DNA from: Apibacter sp. B3706
Lineage (GTDB): Bacteria; Bacteroidota; Bacteroidia; Flavobacteriales; Weeksellaceae
DNA: 64,000 nucleotides
Assembly: GCF_011082725.1 (NCBI RefSeq)
Contig: NZ_CP049715.1
Span: forward strand, 62,001 to 126,000
Reading direction: 5' to 3'
Position numbers and translations under genes: made by a program
Shown: positions 51,148 to 60,800 of the stretch, piece by piece
How positions within the stretch are numbered: the stretch's first letter is position 1
Layout: the number at the start of each line of letters is the position of its first letter
Notes under the pieces: model-generated
What the model was told of the DNA's origin: nothing
The model's database searches: none
Seen by the model: the letters and a program-made list of their open reading frames with translations, nothing else

Positions 51148-52205
51148 GTAGTAAGATTATGATCTTATCTTTAGGTAGGACAGGAAGTTTACCACTATAT
51201 TCTGATAATATAGTTTTACATTTTCCTGAAAATAGTTACGATTACTATAAATCTAAATATGCTATAGAAGGTATTTCAATACCTAATCAAAAATCATTAA
51301 TAACCTATAAATCAGCTTTTTCCTTTATTTTAAATACACTTTTTATACTCCCATTTTATAGTTTAGTTCTTTTACCTAAAATAGTGAAAAATTACAGAAT
51401 TCTATATTTACCATATTTTCATTTATGGAATTTACCATTTATATTGCTCTTTAGATTATTAGGTCGCGACGTAATATTGACAGTACATGATGGTATATTG
51501 CATAAAGGTGAAAACGGTTTTTTGCTTCAACAATATTCTAATTTAAATATTAGATTGAGCTCTAAATTAATTTTTTTAACAAACTATGTTAAAGTTAATG
51601 TGGAAAAAACGTTAAAATTAATTAAAACGAGTATTATAGTTCCTCATGGATTGATTGAAACAATATCATTAGTTGATTCTCCTTCTAAAATAAATAGGGG
51701 GAAAAATATACTTTTTATAGGAAGAATTAGTCCTTATAAAGGTGTAGAGCTTTTAGCTGAGGTCATTGAAGATATAAGGGATAAAATAGATAAATGTATA
51801 ATTGCCGGAAAAAGCATTTATGATTTAAAAATTAAAGATACGGATAAATTAAAAATTCAGGATAAATACCTATCTGATGTCGAAATAGGTGGACTTTTAA
51901 ATTGGGCAGATATTTTAGTTTTACCTTATTTGGAAGCGACACAATCGGGAGTTATAACTCTCGGGATTAGTTCAGAATTACCTATGGTTTGTACAAATGT
52001 TGGAGGTTTTAATGAACAATTAGATCAAGATGAATGTATTTGGGTTGAGCCCAATAAAGATTCATTAAAGAAAGGTTTAGTACATTTAATTGAAAATCAA
52101 TCTCAAAGAGATTATTTAATTAAGAAAATGCATAAAAAGAAACTATCTCTTAAATGGGATACAATTTCATTACAAATATTTAAATTTTTAAATACTAATG
52201 AATAA
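51144..52205 (+). CDS. Glycosyltransferase family 4
   Basis: A 353-residue GT-B glycosyltransferase. Motifs are VILTVHDGILHKGENGF (about 113-129), the ILFIGRISPYKGVELL switch region (about 190-205), LVLPYLEATQSGVITLG (about 256-272) and MVCTNVGGFNEQL (about 277-289). There is no signal peptide or transmembrane helix apart from a central hydrophobic patch (FILNTLFILPFYSLVLLPK), which probably docks it to the membrane. It overlaps both neighbouring genes by a few bases. The sugar is unknown. Confidence 0.85.
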   Translation: MSSKIMILSLGRTGSLPLYSDNIVLHFPENSYDYYKSKYAIEGISIPNQKSLITYKSAFSFILNTLFILPFYSLVLLPKIVKNYRILYLPYFHLWNLPFILLFRLLGRDVILTVHDGILHKGENGFLLQQYSNLNIRLSSKLIFLTNYVKVNVEKTLKLIKTSIIVPHGLIETISLVDSPSKINRGKNILFIGRISPYKGVELLAEVIEDIRDKIDKCIIAGKSIYDLKIKDTDKLKIQDKYLSDVEIGGLLNWADILVLPYLEATQSGVITLGISSELPMVCTNVGGFNEQLDQDECIWVEPNKDSLKKGLVHLIENQSQRDYLIKKMHKKKLSLKWDTISLQIFKFLNTNE

Positions 52206-53259
52206 TCTGAAGATTACAAAAAGTAAATTCATATTTTTTAGTTTTGCTTTTTTAGGTTTAATTATAGCCATTAGCAGTAGCTTTATATTACCTAAAAAAT
52301 ATTTTTCCGATGCATTAACGATTATTCATAATCCATGGAATTTAAGTGGAATAATAGGAGGTTTTCAGTTTTCAATTTTTTTTTATTCCATTACAGGGAT
52401 GAGATGGATGCCTTTTCCTTTAGTTGCTTTAATACAATATCCGATTCTAATATATATTTTAACTAAAATAGGAATTCCTTCAAATTTTGATAAAGCAAAA
52501 ATGACCAATATTATCATGTATTTTTCTTTTTTTGTAATTGGTATATATATATCAATGCAAACGAAGGAATTTATTTCATTTATATTTTGTGCATTTCTTG
52601 TTTTTTTAATTAGGAATAAAAAAGATATTTTAAAAAATAGAATAATAATATGTTCATCATTAATATTATTTGCAATGATATTTAGGACTTATTTTTATGC
52701 AATTTTAATTTTATGTATATCTTTTAGTTTTTTAAGTTTTTTAAAATTTAAGTTTAATACATTTTTAATTATTATCTTCGGATTGTTAGTTATCATTCTT
52801 ATAAGTTTTGTGCATAATATTGGTAATAAGGGATATATGTCTGATAAAACCCGCACGGAATTAAATGAAGAGAGATTAGATGATCCTAAAATAAAAGAAG
52901 AATCAAGATCAGCTATAATTCCTCCGTTACCGACCAATACATGGTATGGGGAAGTCGTGTCAATATTATATGGTTTTATAGTAGTAAATATTCCTATCAC
53001 ATCAATTTTCTCTACATCACCCCAGATAATTATATTTGCAATTTGGCAACTAGGATTATTTTTTTGTTTATCTTTAAAATTTGACCAAATCTTGAGGGTT
53101 AAAAAAAATAATAATATTAGTTGGGCATATTATATAACATTTTCATTTTTTATTGTTCAAGGCTTATTTGAGCCAGACTTAGGATCCTCCATAAGACATA
53201 AAGCAGGTATATTTCCATTGATTTATTTTATTTTATTTTATGATGCTAAAAAAAAATAA
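52198..53259 (+). CDS. Polytopic membrane protein, candidate polysaccharide polymerase
   Basis: The 353-residue protein has about ten hydrophobic helices (FIFFSFAFLGLIIAISSSF; FVIGIYISMQTKEFISFIF; FLIIIFGLLVIILISFV; YYITFSFFIVQGLF) and a periplasmic-looking loop (SDKTRTELNEERLDDPKI, then KEESRSAIIPPL). The profile resembles EpsG/Wzy-like polymerases of capsule loci but I cannot match a specific family. It overlaps neighbours on both sides, so it clearly belongs to the locus. It could also be a second polymerase-like protein with a transport role. Confidence 0.6.
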   Translation: MNNLKITKSKFIFFSFAFLGLIIAISSSFILPKKYFSDALTIIHNPWNLSGIIGGFQFSIFFYSITGMRWMPFPLVALIQYPILIYILTKIGIPSNFDKAKMTNIIMYFSFFVIGIYISMQTKEFISFIFCAFLVFLIRNKKDILKNRIIICSSLILFAMIFRTYFYAILILCISFSFLSFLKFKFNTFLIIIFGLLVIILISFVHNIGNKGYMSDKTRTELNEERLDDPKIKEESRSAIIPPLPTNTWYGEVVSILYGFIVVNIPITSIFSTSPQIIIFAIWQLGLFFCLSLKFDQILRVKKNNNISWAYYITFSFFIVQGLFEPDLGSSIRHKAGIFPLIYFILFYDAKKK

Positions 53260-54520
53260 TTTTCAACAGATAAATTTTATTTTTTTAATATTAATATTAA
53301 GTACTATACTATTCAGATCGATTTGTACGATTTTAATTATTGCCTATATCGTTTTCCAATTTTTTATTTTTATTAAATTTAAAGTCAAAATAAAATTTAA
53401 CGGGTTGATAATTTTATTATCGATGCCTTTTCTAATTGAAGTTTTAATGTTTTGGAATAATGATTATGCTTATTATGGTTTTAAATCTTTAGAAAAAAAA
53501 ATTATCTATTTATTTTTTCCTTTTTTTATTCTTTTATCACCTTTTAAAATTGATGTATTTAAAATAATTAATTATTGGGCGAAAATTTTGTGCTTAATAT
53601 TAATCTGTTTTTTAATTAGGTATGTGGTTTTATATCAAGATAATATAATTAATTATTTTAATGGAATTGATGTATGGGATATGGGATATAGTTTTTCTAG
53701 AAGTATAGACAATAATCATGCACCGGCACTTAATTTAATTGTATCGTTTTGTTGTATTTGTTCCTTATATAATTTTTATAAAATCACCTCAAAAAGGCGT
53801 TTCGAAAAAATTATTAATTTTATAACCTACATAATGTTGTTGGTTTTTGTTTTCTTAATCAATACGCGGATAGCTGTTTGTAGTTCAATACTGGGTTCAA
53901 TATTTATAACCTTATATAAATTTAAATCTTCATTTACTATTAAACAAAGCGTTTTAATTACAGCCATAGTTTTTATCTTTATAGTCATTTTTATAACACT
54001 TTTCCCATATACAATAAAGAAATATACAACGGTTTCATTTGGAAACATGGATAAAATTGGAAAACTTGATGAGGTTGAAAATCCTGAAGGTGAAATTTAC
54101 AATTCGTTAGTAACAAGAATAAGTATTTGGAAATCAGCTTTAGACTTGTCTAAAAGGAATATTTGGTTTGGAGTAGGAGCCTCAGACGGGAAAAGAAAAC
54201 TATTTGATTACTACTATGAAACAGACCAGATGTTTTTATTTAAATATAAATTTCCGGTTCACAATCAATACTTAGATTATTTAATAAGGTTTGGAATTGT
54301 AGGCCTGGTGTTGTTAATTATTTTTATGGCATTACCACTTTATATTGGGTTTAAATTACATAACTCTTTAATAATTTATTATTCTCTATCATTTATAGTA
54401 GCCAATATAACAGATGATTTTTTAATTCGTTTTGATGGAATCGTATTTAGCTGTATTTTAGTTAGTTTTTTTGGGTATTTATATGTACGGAATCAAGATA
54501 AATATTTTTTAAAAGAGTAA
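53240..54520 (+). CDS. O-antigen ligase / polymerase family protein (Wzy_C domain)
   Basis: The 426-residue protein has about 12 transmembrane helices and the Wzy_C/O-antigen ligase hallmark in the region ARISIWKSALDLSKRNIWFGVGASDGKRKLF-like (about 288-318), followed by the conserved PVHNQYLDYLIRFGIVGLV (about 336-354). It either polymerises repeat units or ligates them to a lipid. Its end overlaps the convergent glycosyltransferase gene by 59 bases. It follows the candidate polymerase with a 20-base overlap. Confidence 0.8.
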   Translation: MMLKKNNFQQINFIFLILILSTILFRSICTILIIAYIVFQFFIFIKFKVKIKFNGLIILLSMPFLIEVLMFWNNDYAYYGFKSLEKKIIYLFFPFFILLSPFKIDVFKIINYWAKILCLILICFLIRYVVLYQDNIINYFNGIDVWDMGYSFSRSIDNNHAPALNLIVSFCCICSLYNFYKITSKRRFEKIINFITYIMLLVFVFLINTRIAVCSSILGSIFITLYKFKSSFTIKQSVLITAIVFIFIVIFITLFPYTIKKYTTVSFGNMDKIGKLDEVENPEGEIYNSLVTRISIWKSALDLSKRNIWFGVGASDGKRKLFDYYYETDQMFLFKYKFPVHNQYLDYLIRFGIVGLVLLIIFMALPLYIGFKLHNSLIIYYSLSFIVANITDDFLIRFDGIVFSCILVSFFGYLYVRNQDKYFLKE

Positions 54521-55565
54521 AATTTTTATTAAGATCAAAATATTCCATACATCTTTCTAATCCTAATTTGCCCATTTTTTCACGGGTTAAATGATCTTTT
54601 AAGATATTAATAAATTCTTGAATATCATTTTCATTCGTAAATAAAAATCCGGTTTCTCCGTGTTTTACGATATCTTTATTTCCAATTATATTTGTTGCTA
54701 GAATCGGCTTTTGAAATGCCATAGCTTCTAAAGGGGCAATAGGTAGTCCCTCCCATAAGGATGTTTGAATATATATATCTAATTGGTTTAAATAATCAAA
54801 AATATTTTCACGATTTAACCAACCCGTTATAGTTATATTTTGGGAAGTAATAGCATCTCGTAATTCTCCGTCTCCAATCCATAAAAAATCTATATCAGGG
54901 TTATTTTTGGCAATATTATTAAATAACCAAGGATTTTTAATATGTGATATTCTTCCAATGATACCTATAACTAACCGATTATTTTTAATTATTTTACGTT
55001 TAAATTTATCTGATATAGCTTCAATATTAATCCCATTTCTTACCAATAATGTTTTGCCGAATTTTTTTCCATATTCAAATTCACTATCTCCACATGCAAT
55101 TGTCGTTCCCCCAAAAAATTTGGAAGTATATTTTTCTATATAATAAAAAAATTCTTTTTTTAAATAAGAAATATCTTTACGTAAAAAAGAATAAGCATGA
55201 GGAGTATAAAATACAACTGCTTTTTTGTAAAATAAGGATACAAATCTTCCAATTACTCCCGCTTTAGATGAATGAAGGTGTATAATGTCAGGTTTTAATG
55301 ATTTACATATATTTAATAATTCATATATGCTTTTAAAATCTTTTAAAGAAATTTCTTTATTAATATCTAATTCAATTAATGAAACCCCGTTAGATAATTC
55401 CTTTTTAATATCTATATTAGCAACTTCACGACGTTTTCCACAATATGCAATAGTAGTATCAAATAAATTAGATTGTTTTCCAAAAAAAATCGTTAAGTCT
55501 TTGATATACGTATAAATACCCCCACCAAGGGCCTCAACAACATGTAAAACTTTTATTTTATCCAT
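54462..55565 (-). CDS. Glycosyltransferase family 4, on the opposite strand
   Basis: A 367-residue GT-B transferase, the only minus-strand gene inside the polysaccharide locus. The start is MDKIKVLHVVEALGGGIYTYIKDL, followed by DIIHLHSSKAGVIGRFV (about 94-110), VIGIIGRISHIKNPWLF (about 205-221), TSLWEGLPIAPLEAMAF (about 275-291) and PILATNIIGNKDIV. Its sequence style resembles glycosyltransferases of lipopolysaccharide O-chains. Its 3' end overlaps the plus-strand polymerase gene by 59 bases, which suggests recent gain, loss or rearrangement at this edge of the cluster. Confidence 0.85.
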   Translation of the reverse strand: MDKIKVLHVVEALGGGIYTYIKDLTIFFGKQSNLFDTTIAYCGKRREVANIDIKKELSNGVSLIELDINKEISLKDFKSIYELLNICKSLKPDIIHLHSSKAGVIGRFVSLFYKKAVVFYTPHAYSFLRKDISYLKKEFFYYIEKYTSKFFGGTTIACGDSEFEYGKKFGKTLLVRNGINIEAISDKFKRKIIKNNRLVIGIIGRISHIKNPWLFNNIAKNNPDIDFLWIGDGELRDAITSQNITITGWLNRENIFDYLNQLDIYIQTSLWEGLPIAPLEAMAFQKPILATNIIGNKDIVKHGETGFLFTNENDIQEFINILKDHLTREKMGKLGLERCMEYFDLNKNFTLLKNIYLDSVHINTQKN

Positions 55566-55712
55566 AATTTTGTGAAATTAATAATTTTTATGTAAATATT
55601 ATGTTCATATTAAAACAAACTAAAATACTAAAATAAAAAATATTGGTTTAAGAAAAAATAACTATTTTTATCGATTAATAAATTTATTTTTTTTTTATAA
55701 ATTATAGGATGT

Positions 55713-57128
55713 ATGAGGTATACTCGATATTTAAAAAATAGTTATTTTTTACAACTATTGTTCGATATAGTTTTCATAATTATTTTATTCTTTCATTTTT
55801 TAAAAATTCAATATTATCATTTAGGTATATATGTTGTTTCATTAAGAGAATTATTAGATGCACATTATAAGGCGTTAATATTACTTTTGATGAGCTGGTA
55901 TTTTATTTCACTGAAAACCCATTTATATGAGATTAAAAGGAATACCGGTATTGGAATAATTTTAAAAAACAACATTTTTCAGATTATTTTATTTGGTGTC
56001 ATAACCTTTTTTGTGTCAGGATTAAAAAAGGATGATCTATTTTCAAATAAAGTGACTATATATTTTTTAATATCTCTATTTCTGATTACTTTTTTTATTA
56101 GAGCTGTTCTTTTTCTATTTTTAAAAATTTATAGAACTTTAGGAGGAAATTATATAAGAGTTATTTTTATTGATGAGAATAATAATACCCCATCATTTAT
56201 AAAATTTTTGTCTAAAAGAAAAGATTATGGATATGTAAATTGTGGAAGTTTTTTAGCAAACATTGAAGATGATATAGAAAAAAATAAATACAAATTTGAT
56301 TTAGAAAAGTTAAAAAGTTTTATACTTGAAGAAGAAATATTAATAATATTTTTTTCATTAAACGGTAAACTTTCGCATTCTGTTCATGATCAATTAGTCG
56401 TATTAGCACAAAAACTTCATGTAGAAATTAGATTTATTCCAAGCACTTTATACAATTCATTTTATAGTCTGGATTTAGAATATTATGATACGTATCCAAT
56501 ATTGTTATTTAAAAAATTTCCTTTAGATGATTTTTGGAATCAATTTATCAAAAGGCTATTTGATATTCTATTTTCATTGTTTGTAATAATTTTTATTTTA
56601 AGTTGGCTATACCCTCTTATTGCAATAGCAATTTTGCTAGAATCGGGCAAACCTGTAATCTATGCTCAAAAAAGAGTGGGATTAGGAGGGAATATATTTT
56701 ATTGCTATAAATTCCGAACGATGAAAAACAGTAAAGATAATGACATTAAAGCTACTGTGAAAGATGATTCCAGAGTTACTCAATTAGGTAGAATATTACG
56801 AAAATCAAGTTTAGATGAAATGCCTCAGTTTTTTAATGTATTGAAAGGAAATATGTCTGTTGTTGGACCTAGACCTCATATGGTTGTTCAAGATATTTAT
56901 TATAATGATCTTTTATTAAGATATAGTCGTAGACACCATGTTAAACCTGGAATTACCGGATTAGCTCAAGTAAAAGGTTTTAGAGGGGAAATAAATTCCA
57001 GAGAAGATATGCAAAAAAGAATAATTGCAGACATTTATTATGTTAGAAAATGGACTTTTTATTTAGATATGATTATAATCTTGAGAACCGTATTTAAGAC
57101 TATTGGAGGAGATAAGAAAGCAATTTAA
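55713..57128 (+). CDS. Undecaprenyl-phosphate sugar phosphotransferase (WcaJ/WbaP-like)
   Basis: This enzyme starts glycan synthesis by transferring a hexose-1-phosphate from a nucleotide sugar to the lipid carrier. The 471 residues have five hydrophobic helices in the N-terminal half and a Rossmann-like CoA-binding-type linker. From about 279 comes the bacterial sugar transferase domain: KRLFDILFSL, QKRVGLGGNIFYCYKFRTMKN, SLDEMPQFFNVLKGNMSVVGPRPHM and GLAQVKGFRG. This is the polyisoprenyl-phosphate hexose-1-phosphate transferase family. It lies at the right end of the locus, with a gap of about 150 bases after the minus-strand transferase. Confidence 0.9.
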   Translation: MRYTRYLKNSYFLQLLFDIVFIIILFFHFLKIQYYHLGIYVVSLRELLDAHYKALILLLMSWYFISLKTHLYEIKRNTGIGIILKNNIFQIILFGVITFFVSGLKKDDLFSNKVTIYFLISLFLITFFIRAVLFLFLKIYRTLGGNYIRVIFIDENNNTPSFIKFLSKRKDYGYVNCGSFLANIEDDIEKNKYKFDLEKLKSFILEEEILIIFFSLNGKLSHSVHDQLVVLAQKLHVEIRFIPSTLYNSFYSLDLEYYDTYPILLFKKFPLDDFWNQFIKRLFDILFSLFVIIFILSWLYPLIAIAILLESGKPVIYAQKRVGLGGNIFYCYKFRTMKNSKDNDIKATVKDDSRVTQLGRILRKSSLDEMPQFFNVLKGNMSVVGPRPHMVVQDIYYNDLLLRYSRRHHVKPGITGLAQVKGFRGEINSREDMQKRIIADIYYVRKWTFYLDMIIILRTVFKTIGGDKKAI

Positions 57129-57181
57129 TTTTTTATAGTAAAATAATACATAAAACATATAATTTATTTTAATAAAATATA

Positions 57182-57189
57182 TATTTTTG
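57182..57189 (+). promoter_or_regulatory. Predicted -7 box of the small exported protein gene
   Basis: TATTTTTG, an exact match to TAnnTTTG. The predicted start of transcription is at 57196 or a base before, coinciding with the TTG start codon, so the message would be leaderless. Confidence 0.45.
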
Positions 57190-57195
57190 TAATGT

Positions 57196-57600
57196 TTGAA
57201 AATAATAAGTAAAATATTCATATTTTTTGCTACGTTACTAATTGTAGCACATTCCTTTGTTCCTCATCAGCACAAGGTTAAATTTGAAATTGTTTTTCAC
57301 GAATGTTTTTTATCTGAGGCTAAAAATACTCATTCTATAAACTTATTCGAGAAACTCGAAGATATAATCAAACATATAAATTTAGGAGAAAAAAATTTAG
57401 ACGATTTTAAATTATCTATCTCTAATTATGAATTTTCTCAACAACTCATTTATATTATACCGGAATCTTTTTTGGGGCATAATTTTTTATTATTAAATTC
57501 TTCGAATAAAGATTCAAATTTCTACTATGCATATACAAAAACCACTTCTGATAAATTTTTAGGAAGAGGTTTGAGAGCTCCCCCATTAATAAATCCCTAA
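57196..57600 (+). CDS. Small exported protein upstream of the efflux operon
   Basis: A 134-residue protein with an N-terminal hydrophobic signal sequence (KIISKIFIFFATLLIVAHSFVPHQHKVKF). The VPHQH and ending RGLRAPPLINP resemble a Bacteroidota family of exported proteins that I remember as often lying next to copper or heavy-metal RND pumps (DUF6769-like); this is a recollection, not a certain match. The gene has a TTG start, no ATG in frame near the start and a predicted promoter that coincides with it. It is followed by two inverted repeats and then the pump genes in the same direction. Function unknown; a metal-related role is inferred from position and histidines. Confidence 0.55.
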   Translation: MKIISKIFIFFATLLIVAHSFVPHQHKVKFEIVFHECFLSEAKNTHSINLFEKLEDIIKHINLGEKNLDDFKLSISNYEFSQQLIYIIPESFLGHNFLLLNSSNKDSNFYYAYTKTTSDKFLGRGLRAPPLINP

Positions 57601-57622
57601 AATTCCAACTGATTTAAGTATT

Positions 57623-57659
57623 CGGAGATAATAAATATATTATTAATTCTTATTCTCCG
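57623..57659. repeat. Imperfect hairpin downstream of the small exported gene
   Basis: CGGAGATAA and TTATTCTCCG form a stem with one bulged base and an 18-base loop, with no T-run afterwards. It is likely an RNA structure or a processing site rather than a classical terminator. Confidence 0.35.
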
Positions 57660-57732
57660 TAACTAAAGTTTCTATTCAAAAAATTAAGTAACAGTTAATT
57701 TTAACATAAAAAATAGTATAGATGAATTACAA

Positions 57733-57764
57733 CTCATTATTTAAACTTTTGTTTAAATAATGAG
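57733..57764. repeat. Perfect 14-bp inverted repeat upstream of the efflux pump
   Basis: CTCATTATTTAAAC and its exact reverse complement flank a TTTT loop, ending 41 bases before the pump ATG. There is no T-run on either strand, so a rho-independent terminator is unlikely. An operator for a metal-sensing repressor, or a stable 5' leader hairpin, are both plausible. Within it AACTTTTG is a one-mismatch -7 box. Confidence 0.55.
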
Positions 57765-57805
57765 AATAATGATCCATTTCAATTCATAATTCAAACAATT
57801 TAATC

Positions 57806-60800
57806 ATGTTTCAAACCATAATTGATTTATCAATAAAATATAAATTATTGGTTGCATTGGGAGTAGTAGTATTAATGGTTTGGGGTCTATATTCTCTTAA
57901 ACATATACCCATAGATGCTACCCCTGACATAACCAATAATCAAGTGCAGGTAGTAACTACCTCACCTACCTTAGCTCCACAAGAAGTGGAACAATTATTA
58001 ACCATACCTCTTGAATCAGAATTAAGAAATATTCCCGGAGCTATAGAAGTACGATCTATTTCAAGATTTGGTTTATCCATAATTACCGTTGTATTTAAAG
58101 AAAACATTCCCATAATACAAGCCAGACAACTGGTTAAAGAACAAATAGATATCGCTAAAAGCGAAATTCCCGATGGAATAGGAGAACCGCAATTAATGCC
58201 TATTACTACAGGATTAGGAGAAATTTGTCAATATATAATTAAAGTTAATCCCGGATATGAATCTACTTATAATCTTGAGGAATTAAGGACAATTCAAGAG
58301 TGGATAATTAAAAAGCAACTCAACGGAATCGAAGGAATAATAGAAATTTCAAGTTTTGGAGGAAAAGTTAAAGAATATGAAGTAGCTATAGATCCCATCT
58401 TATTACAAAGTTACAATATCACTTTAGAAGAAGTTAATAATGCACTAGAGAAAAATAATCAAAATTCCGGATCCGGTTACATTCAACAAAAGCATAATTT
58501 GTTCTACATACGAACAGAAGGGAGACTAAAAAATTTTCAAGATATTGAAAATACGGTTATAACAGTAAAAGATCAAGTACCCATTAAAATTTCAGATATA
58601 GCGATTGTAAAATATGCTTCAGCCCAAAGATTTGGAGCTATGACAATGGATGGAAAGGGAGAAGTGGTTGGAGGAATCACGTTGATGTTAAAAGGAGAAA
58701 ACTCTTATAAAACAGTTAACAAGGTAAAAGAAAGAATCAATCAAATTAAAAAAACATTACCCGAAGGCTTAGATCTTTATATTTATTTAGATAGAGCAAA
58801 TCTTATAGAAAAGACTATTTCAACCGTTAAAAAAAATTTACTAGAAGGTGGAATAATAGTAATGTTAGTTGTAATTATCTTAATAGGCGATATAAGAGCT
58901 GGGCTAATAGTAGCATCCATTATTCCACTTTCATTATTATTTGCGCTGATACTGATGAATTTATTCGGAGTTTCAGCAAATTTACTTTCCTTAGGAGCTA
59001 TAGATTTTGGAATAGTTGTAGACGGGGCAATTATAATTATAGAATCGGTCATTTCAGTTTTACATGCAAACTATTTAGGAAAAAAGCTTACTCAAAAAGA
59101 ATTAGATAACGTAGTATCTAAAACAGCAGGAGAAATATATAAATCAGCAGCTTTCGGAATCCTTATTATTATTTTAGTGTTTATTCCCATTATGACTTTA
59201 CAGGGAATAGAGGGTAAAATGTTTAGGCCCATGGCCTTCACTGTTAGTTTTGCCATAGTTGGAGCTTTTATATTATCATTAACCTATGTACCCGTATTGT
59301 CAACATTTGTCCTTAAAAAAAATATTGAAAACAAAGTAACCTTCGCAGATAAAATCATGAATAAATTAAAATCAATTTATTTGCCTGTTTTAGATAAAGT
59401 ATTGCAAATACCCTATATTCTCATAGGTAGCATTTTTGTAATCTGGCTTTTTTTTCTCTTGGTTTTCGCTAATATGGGAGCCGAATTTGTTCCCACCTTA
59501 CAAGAAGGAAATATAGCTATGCAAATGAGCATACAGCCCGGAAGTTCATTAGAAGAGAGTATACGCACTACTTCAAAAGTTGAAAAGATAATTAAAGACA
59601 ATTTTCCGGAGGTAGTACATGTAATTTCAAAAATAGGAACGGCCGAAATACCAACGGATCCAATGGGTATAGAAGATTCAGATATCATGATTGTTTTAAA
59701 AGAAAAAAAACAATGGGCTTCAGCCAAAACACAAGATGAATTAGTGGAAAAAATAAAAGAAAAGTTGTCGACAATATTAGGGGCTTCTTTTGAATTTTCT
59801 CAACCAATACAATTAAGATTTAATGAGCTTATGACAGGAGCAAAATCAGACATAGTAATTAAAATTTATGGAGAAGATGCAAGAGAATTAAAAAAGTTGG
59901 CAGATCAAACGGCTCAGACTATAAATAAAATAGAAGGAGCAGCCGATGTAAAAGTAGAACAAACCGAAGGGCTAAAACAAATGAAAATAAGTTATGATAG
60001 AAATAAGTTAGCACAATATGGATTAGATATAACTACCTTAAATGAAGTAATCCGATCTTGGGTAGCAGGAGTAAAATCAGGGGTTATAATGGAAGGAGAA
60101 CGCCGTTTTGATTTAGTAATGCGACTGGATGAAAAATATAGAAAAGATTTAAATTTAGATCAATTACCAATACGTACGGCTACCCAAAATTTAATTCCCG
60201 TTTCCGAAGTGGCAACCGTGAATTATGAATCCGGACCAATGATGATTTCAAGGGAACAAGCACAAAGAAAAATTAATATAGGAGTAAATGTGCGTAATTC
60301 CGATATAAATTCCCTGGTACAAAAAATTCAATCAAGAGTAGAAGATAACATCAAATTACCACCGGGATATTCCATTGAATATGGTGGAGCATTTAAAAAT
60401 TTACAAGAAGCAACTTCGAGACTGAGCATTGCTATTCCCATAGCTTTAGTAATCATACTTATATTATTGTATACAACCTTTAAAAGCTTTAAAGATGCAA
60501 TATTAATTTTTACCTCCGTACCCCTGGCTTCCATAGGAGGAATTATAGCTTTATGGATACGTGAATTGCCGTTCAGCATTTCAGCAGGAATAGGTTTTAT
60601 CGCCCTTTTTGGAGTTGCTGTCTTAAATGGAATCGTGTTAGTAAGTGAATTAAATAGACTGAAAAATTCAGGCAACTATATTTCTCTCAAAGAAATAATT
60701 AAAAAAGGAGGACTAAACCGTCTGCGTCCGGTGGTTATAACGGCAATGGTTGCAACCTTAGGCTTTATTCCAATGGCCATGTCAACATCAAACGGAGCAG

